From Hydractinia symbiolongicarpus (Eukaryota; Cnidaria; Hydrozoa; Anthoathecata; Hydractiniidae), in the NCBI RefSeq assembly GCF_029227915.1, contig NC_079875.1:29386001-29450000 (forward strand): 64,000 nt of DNA, written 5' to 3'. A model generated the notes under the pieces. The model was not told the DNA's origin, did no database searches, and worked only from the letters and a program-made list of their open reading frames with translations. Both the position numbers and the translations under genes were made by a program. Positions 1-11,116 of this stretch are shown here, one piece after another. Position 1 is the first letter of the stretch, and each line of letters begins with the position of its first letter.

Positions 1-1551
1 AAAGCTTGGTCAAGTCTTGATACATATAAGGAACCATTGGTTTGTCCGTTTGGTACATTACCAAAAATGGTTGCAAAATTCCAGCTAGGAAACTGAAAAA
101 CTTCAATTTCGCAGGTGTGAGCAGGTCTTTAGCAGCATCTTTCACATAACCATAGTTCTTAGAAGCAGGTCGTTTTGATTTCGGAAGACCTTCCCAAAAC
201 TTTACGATTTTCACAATATTTTCCCAAATTTCAATGAGACGCTCTGCTACAACTTTGTCTTCCACCCACCTGAAAATGAAAACATATAACCTACATTACT
301 ACTAAACTTTTCAACATATAGACATATTACAGTACAATTTACATATTTCTCAATAAATTAGCTTTTTTCTAATACCACATACTGCAATTTAAATTCAGGT
401 GACCATTATAATTTATTATTAATGCACATGAATTAAAAATGACACAGTTTGTCTTTCTACCACCAAGAGAGTAGCTTACTATACCGTGTAGCACAAAAAT
501 TTAGCGGATAAACATTAGATGATGTCACACTTTCATAATCATCTCTTCTGGCTGGTGTGTCGTGCAATATTTGGTAAGAACCATGGAGTATTTTCTTAAT
601 GTTCCATTCAGTAGAAACTGCAGCATTTTTGAAAGCACCATGAATAGTGTGAAGACCACAGCTACCTATGTCAATGAGTTGATGTTGTTCATTGTCAAGA
701 CGGTCTTTCTGGACTTTTTCCAAAAATTTGAAGTTAACGCTAGGTCCATCCATGGATACTTGAAACATTTTGTTTGGATCTAAGTTCCCAAGCGTCTTCG
801 TGAAATGGCTGAACAAATCTTGGTGAGCGCTTGAGTCTAAGTAACGGATTTTAACTTTGTCATCAACAGGGTCAAAAAATCTTACTAGTACATCCATTTC
901 ACAGTTCTGAGTTACAGTATTCAAACTTTCGTCAAAAGAGACAACATAACATTCAACTTTTTTCAATGAATCATACAAGATGTCTCTAAAGTATGGGGCA
1001 ATTCCAAAGTTGATGATATAATGGACTTTGGTAGGCCCAAGTTCAAATGACTGAGCAATTTTGCTGTCTGGGAACATGCATCTAAATGTTTGACCAAGGT
1101 TAGTACAAGAATTGTTAGAAAAGCCGTTAACAACTACTTTTAAGGCCCAAATTATTTCAGATTTCTGCTTTTGACTGTCTTTTAATAGCAACTCAAGTGA
1201 AGTTTCTTCTGTGGCTTTAGTCTTATGAACTGACTGAATTCGACTAGATGTAGAACCACTAGATGTAGAGGTAGAATCACTAGATGTACTTGGCTCTTCA
1301 ATACTAATAGGCTGTTCGCTTCTATTACTAATAGTTTTTGCTTTAAAGAACATTTGCCTTCGGTCTACATGCATTTTATGAGTTTTACCAATTGTATGAC
1401 TAACTAAGGCTTGACGACCCATATTTGACAACTTGATCGTCTTATGACAAACTTTACATCGAGCCTCTGTGTTATCTTTGGTTTTTACAATCCACTCCTT
1501 AAAGTCTGGATCATCCAGCCAATCCTTTGAGAAATAGGTTTGATCTTTCAT
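1..1551 (-). CDS. BED zinc-finger, hAT-like transposase-derived gene (3' part outside window)
   Basis: Two exons read on the minus strand. Exon 1 runs from the ATG at 1551 down to 485. The intron is 484-270, with donor gtatag and a pyrimidine-rich acceptor ending cag. Exon 2 is 269 to 1 and stays open to the window edge. I chose this donor because the join gives CATRWVEDK in one frame, a motif I remember at this position of the family; reading through stops after only a few residues. Residues 32-59 hold a BED-like C2H2 finger (CKVCHK, then SHTIGKTHK). It is followed by a Ser/Thr-rich linker and a conserved body with the motifs SFDESLN, VSMDGPSVNFKF and GSCGLHTIHGAFK. Such BED proteins are generally hAT transposases or domesticated copies. 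No frameshift is visible, so it may be functional. It is not possible to tell a host gene from a transposon copy here. Confidence 0.7.
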
Positions 1552-1764
1552 ATTTTATTTTAATACACTAGAAAACAACAGAACTAAAAACTTACAAAAA
1601 ATAAGAACAGAACACCATAGATTACAACAAACTGCATTACACAAGTACCAATCGCTAAACTTTACTGCTGTTACACTGTTCAGTTATTTGCTAAGTGAAC
1701 TTGCTACAGACTCGTTTTTTACTACTACCATGTTCTAGTTTTGTACTAGAACTACAATCACATG
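1552..1764. other. Intergenic stretch between the minus-strand BED gene and the USP fragment
   Basis: AT-rich. No ORF and no clear promoter motif. It should contain the 5' flank of the minus-strand BED gene. A short inverted pair (tgttctagttttgtactaga, about 1731-1750) is visible. Confidence 0.4.
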
Positions 1765-2075
1765 TGACACATGTTTCCAACAACCAGAGGTTTTGACAGG
1801 GAATGATAAGTGGTCTTGCCCTCTGTGTAATTCCCATCAAACAGCAACACGAGAGACGGAAATTGTGAACAGCGAGTGGTTAACACCTTTAGTTCAATTA
1901 AAACGTTTCATCACGTCAAATGGTCAAATCTCAAAACAAGTGTCGCCAGTTTCTCTTAATAATGGGCACTATACATCCTTTGTTTAAGACAAAAAGACAG
2001 ACCAGTGGCTTCACTGCAATGACAGGGCTGTGACACAATGTGACGTTTGGAAGGAACTTAACAGCGTAAAAGTAA
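1765..2075 (+). pseudogene. Ubiquitin-specific protease (peptidase C19) C-terminal fragment
   Basis: The reading frame gives FQQPEVLTGNDKWSCPLC, then QTATRETEI, VQLKRF and LNNGHYTSFV, followed by an in-frame TAA (1985-1987), and continues as DKKTDQWLHCNDRAVTQCDV. These are USP family C-terminal landmarks: a CxxC zinc-ribbon half, the QLKRF strand, the GHY box with the catalytic His, and the W-HCNDR segment. The Cys box and the whole N-terminal half are missing and one stop interrupts the frame, so this copy cannot be an active deubiquitinase. It is one of four USP-derived segments in the window and is more diverged from the other three than they are from related copies. It sits directly against the next two-exon reading frame, which may once have been its C-terminal extension. 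Confidence 0.75.
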
Positions 2076-2912
2076 TATGCAGCTGTTAATTATTACTACC
2101 ACTTTCGAAAAGATTTCCTTGCACTCTACGGATTGGCCCATAGTGAAAAAACCTTTTCAGATGCAGACTTTGCTCAAAAGCTAAACGATATAAATTGCGA
2201 GTTCTATTGCAGACCCCAAGTTGCTATATCAGAAATGGCCTCCAGCATGAGTATGTGATTAAAAATACTTAATGCATGGAAAAAAAAAACATGTCTAGAT
2301 TTGTCACAAAAATACAAAAAATATTCCCAAGTTTGAATGTCATAAACTCAAAGGCTAACGTAGATGGTATGCAAATTTTTAGACAATTAAAATTTAATCA
2401 ATAATTGTATTCTATTTTTTAAATTATTTGATAAAGCAAACCTCATATTTTAGGCGACATAAAGAAGGCGCTAAAAGATGTGAAAAAGTGTTTAACTTCC
2501 GAAAGCCTATTTCTTGATACTTTCGTTGGGGAGGGACTAAGATTTGCATCATCAATGTGTTTATCATCAATATGGCTACGCGGAGGAAAGTTTGTAATGA
2601 AAAACCCAGAAATTGTTTTGCAGAAACTTCATCCAGCAGCTACAGGCTTTACACAATTCAAGCGAGATGTGTCAGCGGATGCTTATGTGCAGGACATTGC
2701 AACAGCCTTAGGTGCATTGAATTTAAAATCCCCCACTAAGGAATCCGTTAAACGAAATTTGCTAATAGATATTCCGTCCAGTGACGAGGAAGAGAAGAAA
2801 ATTTAAACATGAGAGTGATAGTGAAGATGTAAATAATGAACATCATGTTAAGAAGAACAAAAAGTCGAAAAAATCGAAGAAGCAGAGAAAGTTCTTAACT
2901 GACTCTGAATAG
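2076..2912 (+). pseudogene. Unrecognised two-exon coding region with lysine-rich tail
   Basis: I do not recognise this protein. A frame open from 2076 (NYYYHFRKDFLALYGL, EKTFSDADFAQKL, EFYCRPQVAISEMASSM) ends at a strong donor gtatgt at 2251. The acceptor tag at 2451-2453 rejoins it in phase as MSDIKKALKDVKKCL and the frame runs to a stop at 2806. A one-base frameshift near 2795 would extend it about 35 residues into an acidic then Lys-rich tail (HESDSEDVNN, KKNKKSKKSKKQRK) ending at 2912. The continuity across a canonical intron argues that this is real protein-coding sequence. The frameshift and the missing start suggest a decayed copy. It may be the C-terminal extension of the USP fragment immediately upstream, or an unrelated gene into which that fragment was inserted. 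Confidence 0.5.
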
Positions 2913-3834
2913 GCTTTCAATTCAACGGATATATTTATATAATTATTCATACGGATTTTGATTTTGTTTTTAAAGTTTGTTTAAGAAGTTTTGTTAGCAA
3001 TAATGATAACCTAACTTTATAAATATAAAACGGTATGTAAACTGGTTTTTTTTTCTATTGACAGTCTTGTTTTTTCCATTAGAGTAATAAATATGACTAG
3101 TTTTTGTGTATTTTCACAAGCTGATGCTACAAGAGCATTTTGAAAGGTTACTTCGGAAACTAAATGTTGCTATTTAAAAGTAAATATTAATTTGGGGAAA
3201 CATGGCTACATGGCGATTAGGATGTTTTTTTTACTGAAGTCTTACTTGGAAACTAAATAATTATTTGAGGAGAAAAGGCCTGACATTATGGAAATATTAT
3301 TTTCTTAATTCTTTCTTAATTATACCTTACGCAATATCTTGAAACCGAAAAATGATATTGCGTATAAGAAGATTAACTTTAAAATTATAAACATAAATAT
3401 GCGTCTCTAACACGCACAATTAAGAACAGAAAGAAACATTAAAAGGTAGAAGCGAATAAATCAACAAGAAAAACTTGAGTACCAACAAGTTGAAACAGAA
3501 GAGGTGAAAAACACGATAACATTTACAGAAATAAATGAACAGTTAATACTGCGTGACTTGATAATTAATTTGAGAAGGAACTTATGCTTCAAATACATTT
3601 ATATATCTGTTGATAGAGCGATTGAAAGTTATGAGAGAATAGTTAATTCCATGAAAGGAAAGACAGTGTTTCGTACACAATGTAATTTTCTCACAGCTTT
3701 TTACTTCACAGAAGAGACTATTAAGTTATATTAAAATGTTTGGAAAGAGAAGTTATATTTAGATAAAATATGGAAAAACACATCGAATTTACCCCACAAC
3801 ATTCTGTATGAGTTAGAATCAGTTTTTGCTGAGA
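2913..3834. other. Non-coding, AT-rich
   Basis: No family recognised. An ORF of 76 codons at 3504-3734 has no familiar motif and is biased simply by AT content, so I do not call it a gene. Confidence 0.4.
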
Positions 3835-4555
3835 TAGTCTAACCTAAGGTTAAGAATTTTATAGTTGGATGTGTGTACAGACATTTTACAAGATTTTAGT
3901 AACAATTTTCTGATTCCTATTCTTAACATAGCCTCTTCAGAAAATAAAAAAATTTCCTTTTAGGTGATTTTAATGCCAATCTTTGACCATATGATTCGGA
4001 TACAAATATATCAATTTTTTTAGATTCAATATTTTCATTCTCCCTTCTTCCATCTGTTACTTTACCCACTAGAGTCACTGAGAACACTAGCACTTTATTT
4101 GATAATATATTCCATGATTCTAACGAACATACATCTATATCTAGTAACCTCATTTCATCAATTTCAGACCACTTTCCTCAGTTTTTAATTCTTAACAAAA
4201 ACAATTTTGCTTCAGGTCCACCAAATGATAAACGACCTGCTCCTGATTGAAAAAAAATTTTGACCATAAGAAATTTATTTTGAAAACTTCTTATGTTGAT
4301 TGGAATAACTTACTATCCCTTGATGACAATAACCCATCTAAATCTTTTGATATTTTCTATAATTTATAAATTCTACTTTAAAAGACTGTGTTCCTTTTAA
4401 AAAACCTTCCAACAAATATAAACAAAATTTCAATCATAAAAAATGGATGACAAAGGGTATTCTCACCTCCATCAGATAATGTGATGAACAACATAAAAAA
4501 ATTTTTAAGAAAAAAATCCCTCACTAAAGTCTATCCTACATGATACGTTTAAAAA
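3835..4555 (+). mobile_element. Non-LTR retrotransposon (LINE) fragment, endonuclease domain
   Basis: Read with several frameshifts and stops, the plus strand spells the C-terminal part of an EEP-type (APE-like) endonuclease: LLGDFNANL at about 3957-3983, then LPTRVTENTSTLFDNIF and SISDHFPQFLIL. These are the GDFN, PTR-TLFDNI and SDH landmarks of CR1/L2-type LINE endonucleases. Downstream, W-NNLLSLDDNNPS and KKWMTKGILTSI match the linker that leads into the reverse transcriptase of such elements. The piece stops near 4555 before any RT motif, so it is a truncated, non-functional remnant. The orientation is the same as the LINE that starts near 6.6 kb, but the two overlap in protein coverage too little to show they are one copy. 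Confidence 0.7.
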
Positions 4556-4745
4556 TATAGGTGGTGCTCAGAATGTCCTTGCTGACGATATATCACGTCT
4601 TCATGCAAGACAACACTTATTATCATTTTTGCACTTTTTGCAGCTAAACTCACTGACCACAGTCTGTGATTATGTTGCTGTCAATCGTATGTCTGCCTAT
4701 TCTTATTATTTTCTCATTGGCAAGTATACCATCTATGGTAGCTAA
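4556..4745 (+). mobile_element. Possible DIRS-like or other retroelement RNase H end fragment
   Basis: A 60-residue frame begins GGAQNVLADDISRLHAR, which resembles the end of the RNase H domain in DIRS or gypsy elements (NVLAD-ISR). It then continues NRMSAYSYYFL without a recognisable tyrosine recombinase. Short and isolated; the call rests on one motif. Confidence 0.3.
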
Positions 4746-5275
4746 TTTTTGTATTCTCATTCCTCTAGAGTCCCCCCTCCCCTTTGTTTCGGAGTTTCTG
4801 CACGACGTTGTCCTTTTCCACTCTGGCTTTTTATTATAGTTAGTTTACCATTTACCTATGTGCCTTTTGTGGTCAGCAGCATATATTGTAATCAGCAGTC
4901 TACTAGTATTTAAGTTGCAGTTGCCTCATGGTTTTTCTTTTTAGTTCTAGCAGTTTTTCTTCCTCCCCCTCCCCGCTCCTATTACCTACCTCTATGTTTT
5001 CACATATTTTACGTTGTGCGCTATTCTATGTATATACTTTGTTCACGCTTATTAATATTATATAGGGATGTGTTTTTACCTTGGCTTTGTGGATGCTTAA
5101 TATTATATATAAAAATAAGAAAATAATTTACAAAGAGGTGGCAAGCCACCGCAATGATGAACTCAACCTGTTAGGTCTTTGGAAACAAGCTAGAGGTTGT
5201 ACTCCTCCAGAGAATATGCCTCTAAAAGCACAATTCTCCCTTTTTACAAGGAATTAAAAAAATAAAAAGGACACA
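4746..5275. other. Unassigned non-coding stretch
   Basis: Contains CT-rich runs (about 4770-5000) and no supported gene. A short frame near 5145-5260 is open but I recognise nothing in it. Confidence 0.35.
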
Positions 5276-5732
5276 ACACATTTGAAAAGATGAACAGAAC
5301 TTTAACTAAGGGCAGGTAGGTTTCGACCCATATTTCTGAACCTAAGTACCCTGGATGTCTAGCTGGGTCACCTCGAAGAGGTCCGCGGACGGTCATCAGC
5401 AGAAACTAGACATCCCTATCTTCCTAAAATTAACTTTGACCACTTTCTGTTCAAACTGTGCTATTCTTTGTTTTTAACTCAGGTAATAAGTGGAGTCGTT
5501 ACTCTCCAAAGACAAGACCTAGTATGATCAAACCCCCTTGCTAACTTAATTTTTATTTGATTTTGTTTTATTTTTGACTGGGGTAATAAGTGGAGTCGTC
5601 ACTCTCCAAAGACAAGACTGAGTGTAGTCAAGCCCCTTGCTGACTCATTCCAGTTAAAATATTCTTATCTCAGCTCTTCTAAAAAGAAAACATATGACTC
5701 GTGACTGTTAATAAGGCGGTCATCACAGAAAA
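5276..5732 (-). repeat. 3' tail of USP-carrying repeat, inverted copy
   Basis: This is the inverted counterpart of 34135-34646. Homology ends abruptly at both outer limits (the cttttcaaatg edge). It contains two copies of an 80-100 bp tandem unit with the core ggagagtgacgactccactt; the other copy has three. Tail and USP coding part are adjacent in both places, so they travel together. Confidence 0.8.
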
Positions 5733-6590
5733 TTACTGCTCTATCGTTGCAATGTATCTGTGTACCATGTGGTCGAAGGCTATGGTTGTGTAGTGACCAT
5801 TATTTAAGTTGCCGCAATGGTTGATAATAGCCCTTAATTGAAAATTTTTACGAAATTTCACTTCTCCATCTACGGTTAAAGGTATGGAAAGGGTACCAGG
5901 GTAAGCAGTAATACGAGAGGCAATTTTTGACACAAGGCCGTTGGCACTGGCAAAACGTTTGAGCTGTAAAATGAGATGAGAACCGCACGACACTACCTCT
6001 TTTTCAACTAGAGCAGTTTGATGAGCGTTGCAAACATGGCAGAAGTAGGCATTGGTGTCTGACAACTCCTCGCTTTCGAAGAAATTATTTAAGGAAGATT
6101 GTAACGTAGGGTGCAGAGAAAGTTGGATGCATGGTGCTATAACTTCTGAGGAGCTGGTAATATGACATGAATTGCAAGTGGTTGATGTCTTGATGCCAAT
6201 ACTAAAAAGACTTCCAAGAAATGGAAAGTCTAATGACAGACCAGGTAGGAGATATTCAAGAACCTCGGGGACGTCGTGCTGAGCAAAGATATTAAATGCA
6301 CTTCCCGTTGCAGCTGAGATATGATGTTTCATAGCACGCAAAAGATGGGAGGGATCAACTGCACTTCTAGAAATAGCCTAACTTTGAGGTTGTTTTGCTG
6401 ACAGAAATGGCTTCTTTAACTTTTGGAAGGTTATAAAAACATTGTAAGATGGAGTTTGCATAACATGTGTTTCCCAAGTTTTTTAGACCGCTATTCCTAA
6501 AATCAGGGTTAGATTGCAATGCGACTGTTGTTTTGGAAGACCTTGTAGCAAGTTTTTCGGGGTTTTTGATTTTACAAGATTTTGTGTGAT
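5733..6590 (-). pseudogene. USP deubiquitinase (peptidase C19) carried by a repeat, copy 1
   Basis: Minus-strand USP domain, nearly identical by eye to the plus-strand copy at 33.1-34.1 kb. The Cys box is intact here: GLKNLGNTCYANS, with the catalytic Cys codon at 6463-6465. The His box NLNNGHYTTIAF has its His codon at 5793-5795. Between them are QHDVPEVLEYLLPGL, a CxxC...CxxC zinc-binding pair (CNSC, CHVC) and LQLKRF. Just downstream of the Cys box a segment of about 30 bp present in the sister copy is missing, while a segment of about 27 bp absent from the sister is kept, so each copy has its own indel. The frame is broken there, so this copy is not expected to make the full enzyme. Homology with the sister begins sharply near 6590. 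Confidence 0.8.
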
Positions 6591-6629
6591 TTGCGGAAGA
6601 TTTATATAATATTATAATATTATTAATAT

Positions 6630-7824
6630 TATATACTTTAGCTTTGCATATATTTTCAGCTATTACTCTATATGTTTTGTAATTTTTGTCCTATATATAG
6701 CAATAGAACTGTACTCTATAAATATGGGTTTTTTATCAGTTTAAACCGTCAAAATGATAATCCACAACAAGTAACCATTAACCAGTGTATCACAACCCAC
6801 AAAGAAAGAGACTTCTTAAAACGCAAAGCATCAAAAACAAAATCCATCATAGACTGGGAAGCTTTCAAACAAAAAAGGAACCAGGTAATAGGTCTCAAAA
6901 ATCGACTAAAAAACAAATACTATAATGACGTTTTGCAAGACTTTCAAAAACGGCCAAAACAACTTTGGAAAACCCTAAAAAGACCTGGTTCGTGATAAGT
7001 CAGGCAATACTACCTCAATAAAACGAGTAGTCCAAAACGATGGTACGGAAACTTCTCACCCAAAAGGAATTTCCAACACATTCAATTCATTTTTTGTCAG
7101 TGTTGGTGCCAAACTAGCCCCTAAATTTTCTTCTGACAGACACGATTTTTGGTTGGCTCGTATTGAGACCAAAAGTGTCGAAAAAATAATTAGTTCACTA
7201 AAACGTAATAAAGCTACAGGCTAGGACGGAATTGGTTCACGACTGCTAAAAGCAGGTTCGTCGGTTTTAAGTATTTATTTATCAAGTCTTTTCAAGAAAT
7301 CTTTATTTACTGGTTATGTACCTAAACGTTGGAAGACTAAAAGGGTCTCGCCTATTTTTAAAAGTGGCAAGAAAACAGATCCTACTAATTATCGGTCTAT
7401 CTCCATTCTGCCAATTCATATGAAAATTTTTGAAACGTTAGTGCATGAGCAAATGTCTTATTTTATTTCTGAGCACAACTTCCTAAATGGCAGACAGTCC
7501 GGATTTCGAAAACTCTTTTCCACAGAAACTGCAGTAATCAATGTCTCTGATTTTATTCTTACTGAGCTAGACCAACATAACTTTGTTTGTGCTGCGCTCA
7601 TTGACCTTAAAAAAGCTTTTGACACTATTGATCATAAAATTTTGTTAAAAAAACTATGGTGTTTTGGCATCAGAGTTGCTGCCTTTGACTGGTTCAAGTC
7701 CTACTTAACGGGCCGAATGCAGCGGACTCTTGTAAAGGACACAGGATCAGATCTGCTTCATGAAGATGCTTTCGGGGTGCCGCAGGGATCTGGGTTGGGA
7801 CCCCTGCTCTTTCTTTTGTATATT
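6630..7824 (+). mobile_element. CR1/L2-like LINE, 5' half of reverse transcriptase
   Basis: ORF segments on the plus strand give the pre-RT linker (DWEAFKQKRNQV, LWKTLK), then SGNTTSIKR, FNSFFVSVGAKLAP, KRNKATG (in-frame stop at the next codon) and DGIGSRLLK. RT motifs follow: PIFKSGKKTDPTNYRSISIL, then ALIDLKKAFDTIDH (first catalytic Asp) and GVPQGSGLGPLLFLLYI. The frame shifts once near 6998. The sequence stops exactly where the P element starts, and the missing YADD box resumes after it at 12446. No RNase H is seen, consistent with CR1/L2 elements. Decayed before or after the P insertion; not functional. Confidence 0.85.
7818..7824. repeat. Target-site duplication gtatatt (left)
   Basis: The same 7 bp recurs at 12439-12445 on the other side of the P element. 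Joining the flanks with one copy restores an uninterrupted LINE reading frame (LLFLLYI then DDLKSV). Confidence 0.85.
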
Positions 7825-7846
7825 CATAGTCATAAGAAAAAAAGAT
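7825..7846 (+). repeat. P-element terminal inverted repeat, left
   Basis: 22 bp, perfect inverse match to 12417-12438. Confidence 0.9.
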
Positions 7847-7999
7847 AGTCTGGTGACAAACAATGGCCTATTGTTTTATGTTTTTGCAAGCAAATGAAGC
7901 TCGCACCCAGATCTCCGATCCTGCACAGAAGTTCAAAATGGCGTATAATTGCCTGTATGTTTTGGTTTGATTTCATAACAGTTTGATGTTTATTCTAAT

Positions 8000-10643
8000 A
8001 TGCCTGGGGAAAATTGCGCAATATTTGGTTGTTACACTTCCAGAAGACATAAGGATATAAGTATTTTCAAAGTTCCTTTGCCAAATAGTGATTTCAACAA
8101 GACATGGGGTGAGAAATTGATCAACATCATAACAAAGGATCGTGTGATTGATAAGCAGCTGAGAAAGCGTATTGATACCTTCAAGTTATATATTTGCGAA
8201 CGTCATTTCTCGCCTGATCAATTTTATGTTTACCCTACACGTAAGTCACTTAAAGAAGGGGAAATACCATATCTGAATCTTCCTAAAAAAAGTTTTCAAA
8301 CTGTCACCATTAGTAGTGAAAGTCGTTCAACCACTTCTATACAAAAGCGTGAGGAATTCCTAGTTTTTCAAGATTTATCTCCGCCACCATCTCCTTCCAC
8401 AATTTATAAAAGTTTTTCTGATTTTAAACAACGCATCGTGAAACTTTCATTAAGTAAAAGTTGGCATGTTGATGTGCAGGATACTTTAGTCATTGTTACA
8501 TGTTTTACCACAGATCATATCCTACCAAAGTATGAAGTATTTATAGACCAATCATTAGCATTTTCTGTAAGGGTTTATGGTTGGATGTTGCCTGATGACC
8601 ATGTCTTTTATTCGTTATACAATCGAACATTTTATAACATTACACTTTCAAGTTTTATTTTTGAATTAACCAATAACTACATATTATGTGGAGGTATTAC
8701 TATGCTTGATCCTGGTAAAGAATTTAACTATCAAAAACATGTCATACCTAAAAAGTTTAATTACCTCTCCTTCCAACAGCAGTCATTTCAATCTCATCTA
8801 CACCAAGATGAATACTACCGGTCTAATGATTGCAGGATGCTGCTATCCACCAATGACAAACATCCATGTTTACAGTGTGTTTCTCACAACATAAAGGTTA
8901 TGTATAGTGACACCCGAAAAGAAAAAAAGATGCTTGAACCAGCTAAATTGAAGGCACCGATTAAATTTACCTCCCCTGAAAGGATAAAATTTACTCTGCA
9001 AAATCAAAGACTAAATTGTAAGAGATTGGAAAAGGAAATTGCAGAAATAAAAAATGCTTTAGAAAGTCACTCTGAAAATGTAAGTCCTGCGTTAAGTAAA
9101 GATCTAATATCTATTTTTACTGGTTGTGACAGAGAGGCTGTTCCACCTTTTATGAAGTTATTTTGGGAGGAGCAACAAAAGTATGTGCAATCTTCTAGTC
9201 CACATAGTGTCAGATGCCATCCTATGATCATCAAATACTGTCTGAATCTAGCTGCTAAATCTTCCTCTGCATATTCCGACTTGCGATTTGATAAAAACAC
9301 TGGTTCTGGAATATTAGTCCTTCCCAGTTTGCGTACTTTGCGAGATTACCGAAACTACATTCGCCCAACCAGAGGATTTAACTATCAAATTATTGAAGAT
9401 CTTTCTAAGAAAACAGCATTATTTTCAGCACCTGAGAGATTTGTCACCATACTATTTGACGAGATGAAGATACAGGAAGATTTGGTGTGGGATAAGTACA
9501 CAGGTGAACTAATTGGTTTTGTGGACCTAGGTGATATTAATACAAACTTTGCAACACTCAAAAATGTAAAAGAATTAGCATCCCACGTCCTCGTTTTTCT
9601 TGTTAAAAGCATCGTAAACCCATTGTCATTCAGTTTTGCGACATTTGCTACCACCGGTATTACCTCATTTCAGCTCATGCCTATTTTTTGGAAAGCAGTT
9701 TCTTATTTAGAGCAAATAAATTTAAAAGTTATTGCTGCTACAGCTGATGGTGCTTCTCCAAACCGTCGTTTTTTTAGAATGCACAAGTTATTATGTGGAG
9801 AGTCAGAAAAAAATGTAGTGTATCGTTCCATCAACCTATATGCTACAGATAAACGTTTTATATATTTTTTTGCTGATGTACCCCATCTCATTAAAACAGC
9901 TCGCAATTGTCTGTCCAACTCTGGTTCTGGTAGAGCAACACGGTACATGTGGAACAGTGGGTTTTTTGTACTTTGGAGTCACATATCTCAGTTATATCAT
10001 GAAGATCTTGAAAGTGGCTTAAAGTTAGTGCACAAGTTGACAAATGATCACATAAATTTGACACCTTATTCTAAAATGAGAGTCCGTTTGGCTGCACAAG
10101 TACTAAGTGAAACAGTTGGAAATGTAATTAATGAGTTTGGTCCACCTGAAGCAGCTGGCACTGCACAATTTTGCATCATGATGGATAAGTTTTTTGACTG
10201 CCTTAATGTTAAAAACACTGTTGACCATGAATTGAAGAGAAAACCATTTTTAAGACCATATGAATCTATCGATGATATCCGTTTCACCTGGCTGGACGAT
10301 TTTCTCTCTTATTTCCAATTATGGAAGGAATCGATTAAAGAACGCAATGATAACTGTACATTCCTTTAAAGAAGTCTGTAAATTCTTACTTGAACATGGC
10401 GTACGTTATATTTTGTCAGAAAGATTTTGCCAGGATGATTTAGAAAATTATTTTGGCAGACAACGTGCTATTGGATCACGCCGTGACAACCCGTCAGTGA
10501 GAGATGTAGGCTATAATGATAACACCATCAAAAGCCAATTTTCTGTACGACCAATTGCTGGAAATGTTTGTGCCTCAGGTAGTAGCAAATTTAACCTTAT
10601 TGATGATAGTCCATTGCCAAAAAGAAAGAAAAACTCTCAATAG
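8000..10643 (+). CDS. THAP-domain P-element transposase (one frameshift)
   Basis: Starts at ATG 8000, 175 bp inside the left TIR. Residues 1-95 are a THAP zinc finger of the C2CH type: Cys6, Cys11, Trp36, Cys66, His69, Phe70 and the closing IPYLNLP. A coiled region near residue 340 (LNCKRLEKEIAEIKN) follows. The P-type catalytic core includes ILFDEMKIQEDLVWD, ATADGASPNRRFF, ADVPHLIKTARN and FGPPEAAGTAQF. The first frame stops at 10369. The C-terminal segment conserved in P transposases (YILSERFCQDDLENYFGRQR) continues in another frame to 10643, so one frameshift near 10345, or an unrecognised short intron, separates them. In this family the THAP finger binds the terminal DNA and the core cuts and joins DNA. 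Apart from that one break the gene looks complete. Confidence 0.88.
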
Positions 10644-11116
10644 ATGCTACATCCCGGACATGGATTAAAACTCTCAAACCGGCTATTTTTATAGGCACAA
10701 TTTTAAAAAAAAACATTACACTGGCTATCAATATTTTTGGTCACATTCTTTAGTCCCCTTTATACTGGGGACTGGAGGGTTCTAGCAGAAAACAAAATTT
10801 TGTAGGTACACATGGTATTTACTTCACCTGGAACTTTTTTCAACTCTACAAATTGAAAAATATTTGGAAAAAAACTTGCAATCAGTGATTTATAAGTCAC
10901 TGAGAATATTTGGCGTTATCGACAAAACCTGTGAATAACTGTCGTTCCTAATTTCTTAACAATAATAAAGTTTAAATAAACAATGTAAATAAATATATCA
11001 GGCACGTAGAATAAAACATATAAGTTAAAGCCAAAACATGTTTTTTGAAAATTTGTGGCTATAAAAATAGCCTTTTTGACAGTTTTTTTAGTCCATGTCT
11101 AGGACTTGGCAAACAT
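10644..11116. other. Intergenic region between the convergent P-element genes
   Basis: AT-rich 3' flank shared by both genes. AATAAA occurs near 10965 for the plus strand. No ORF or repeat recognised. Confidence 0.5.
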
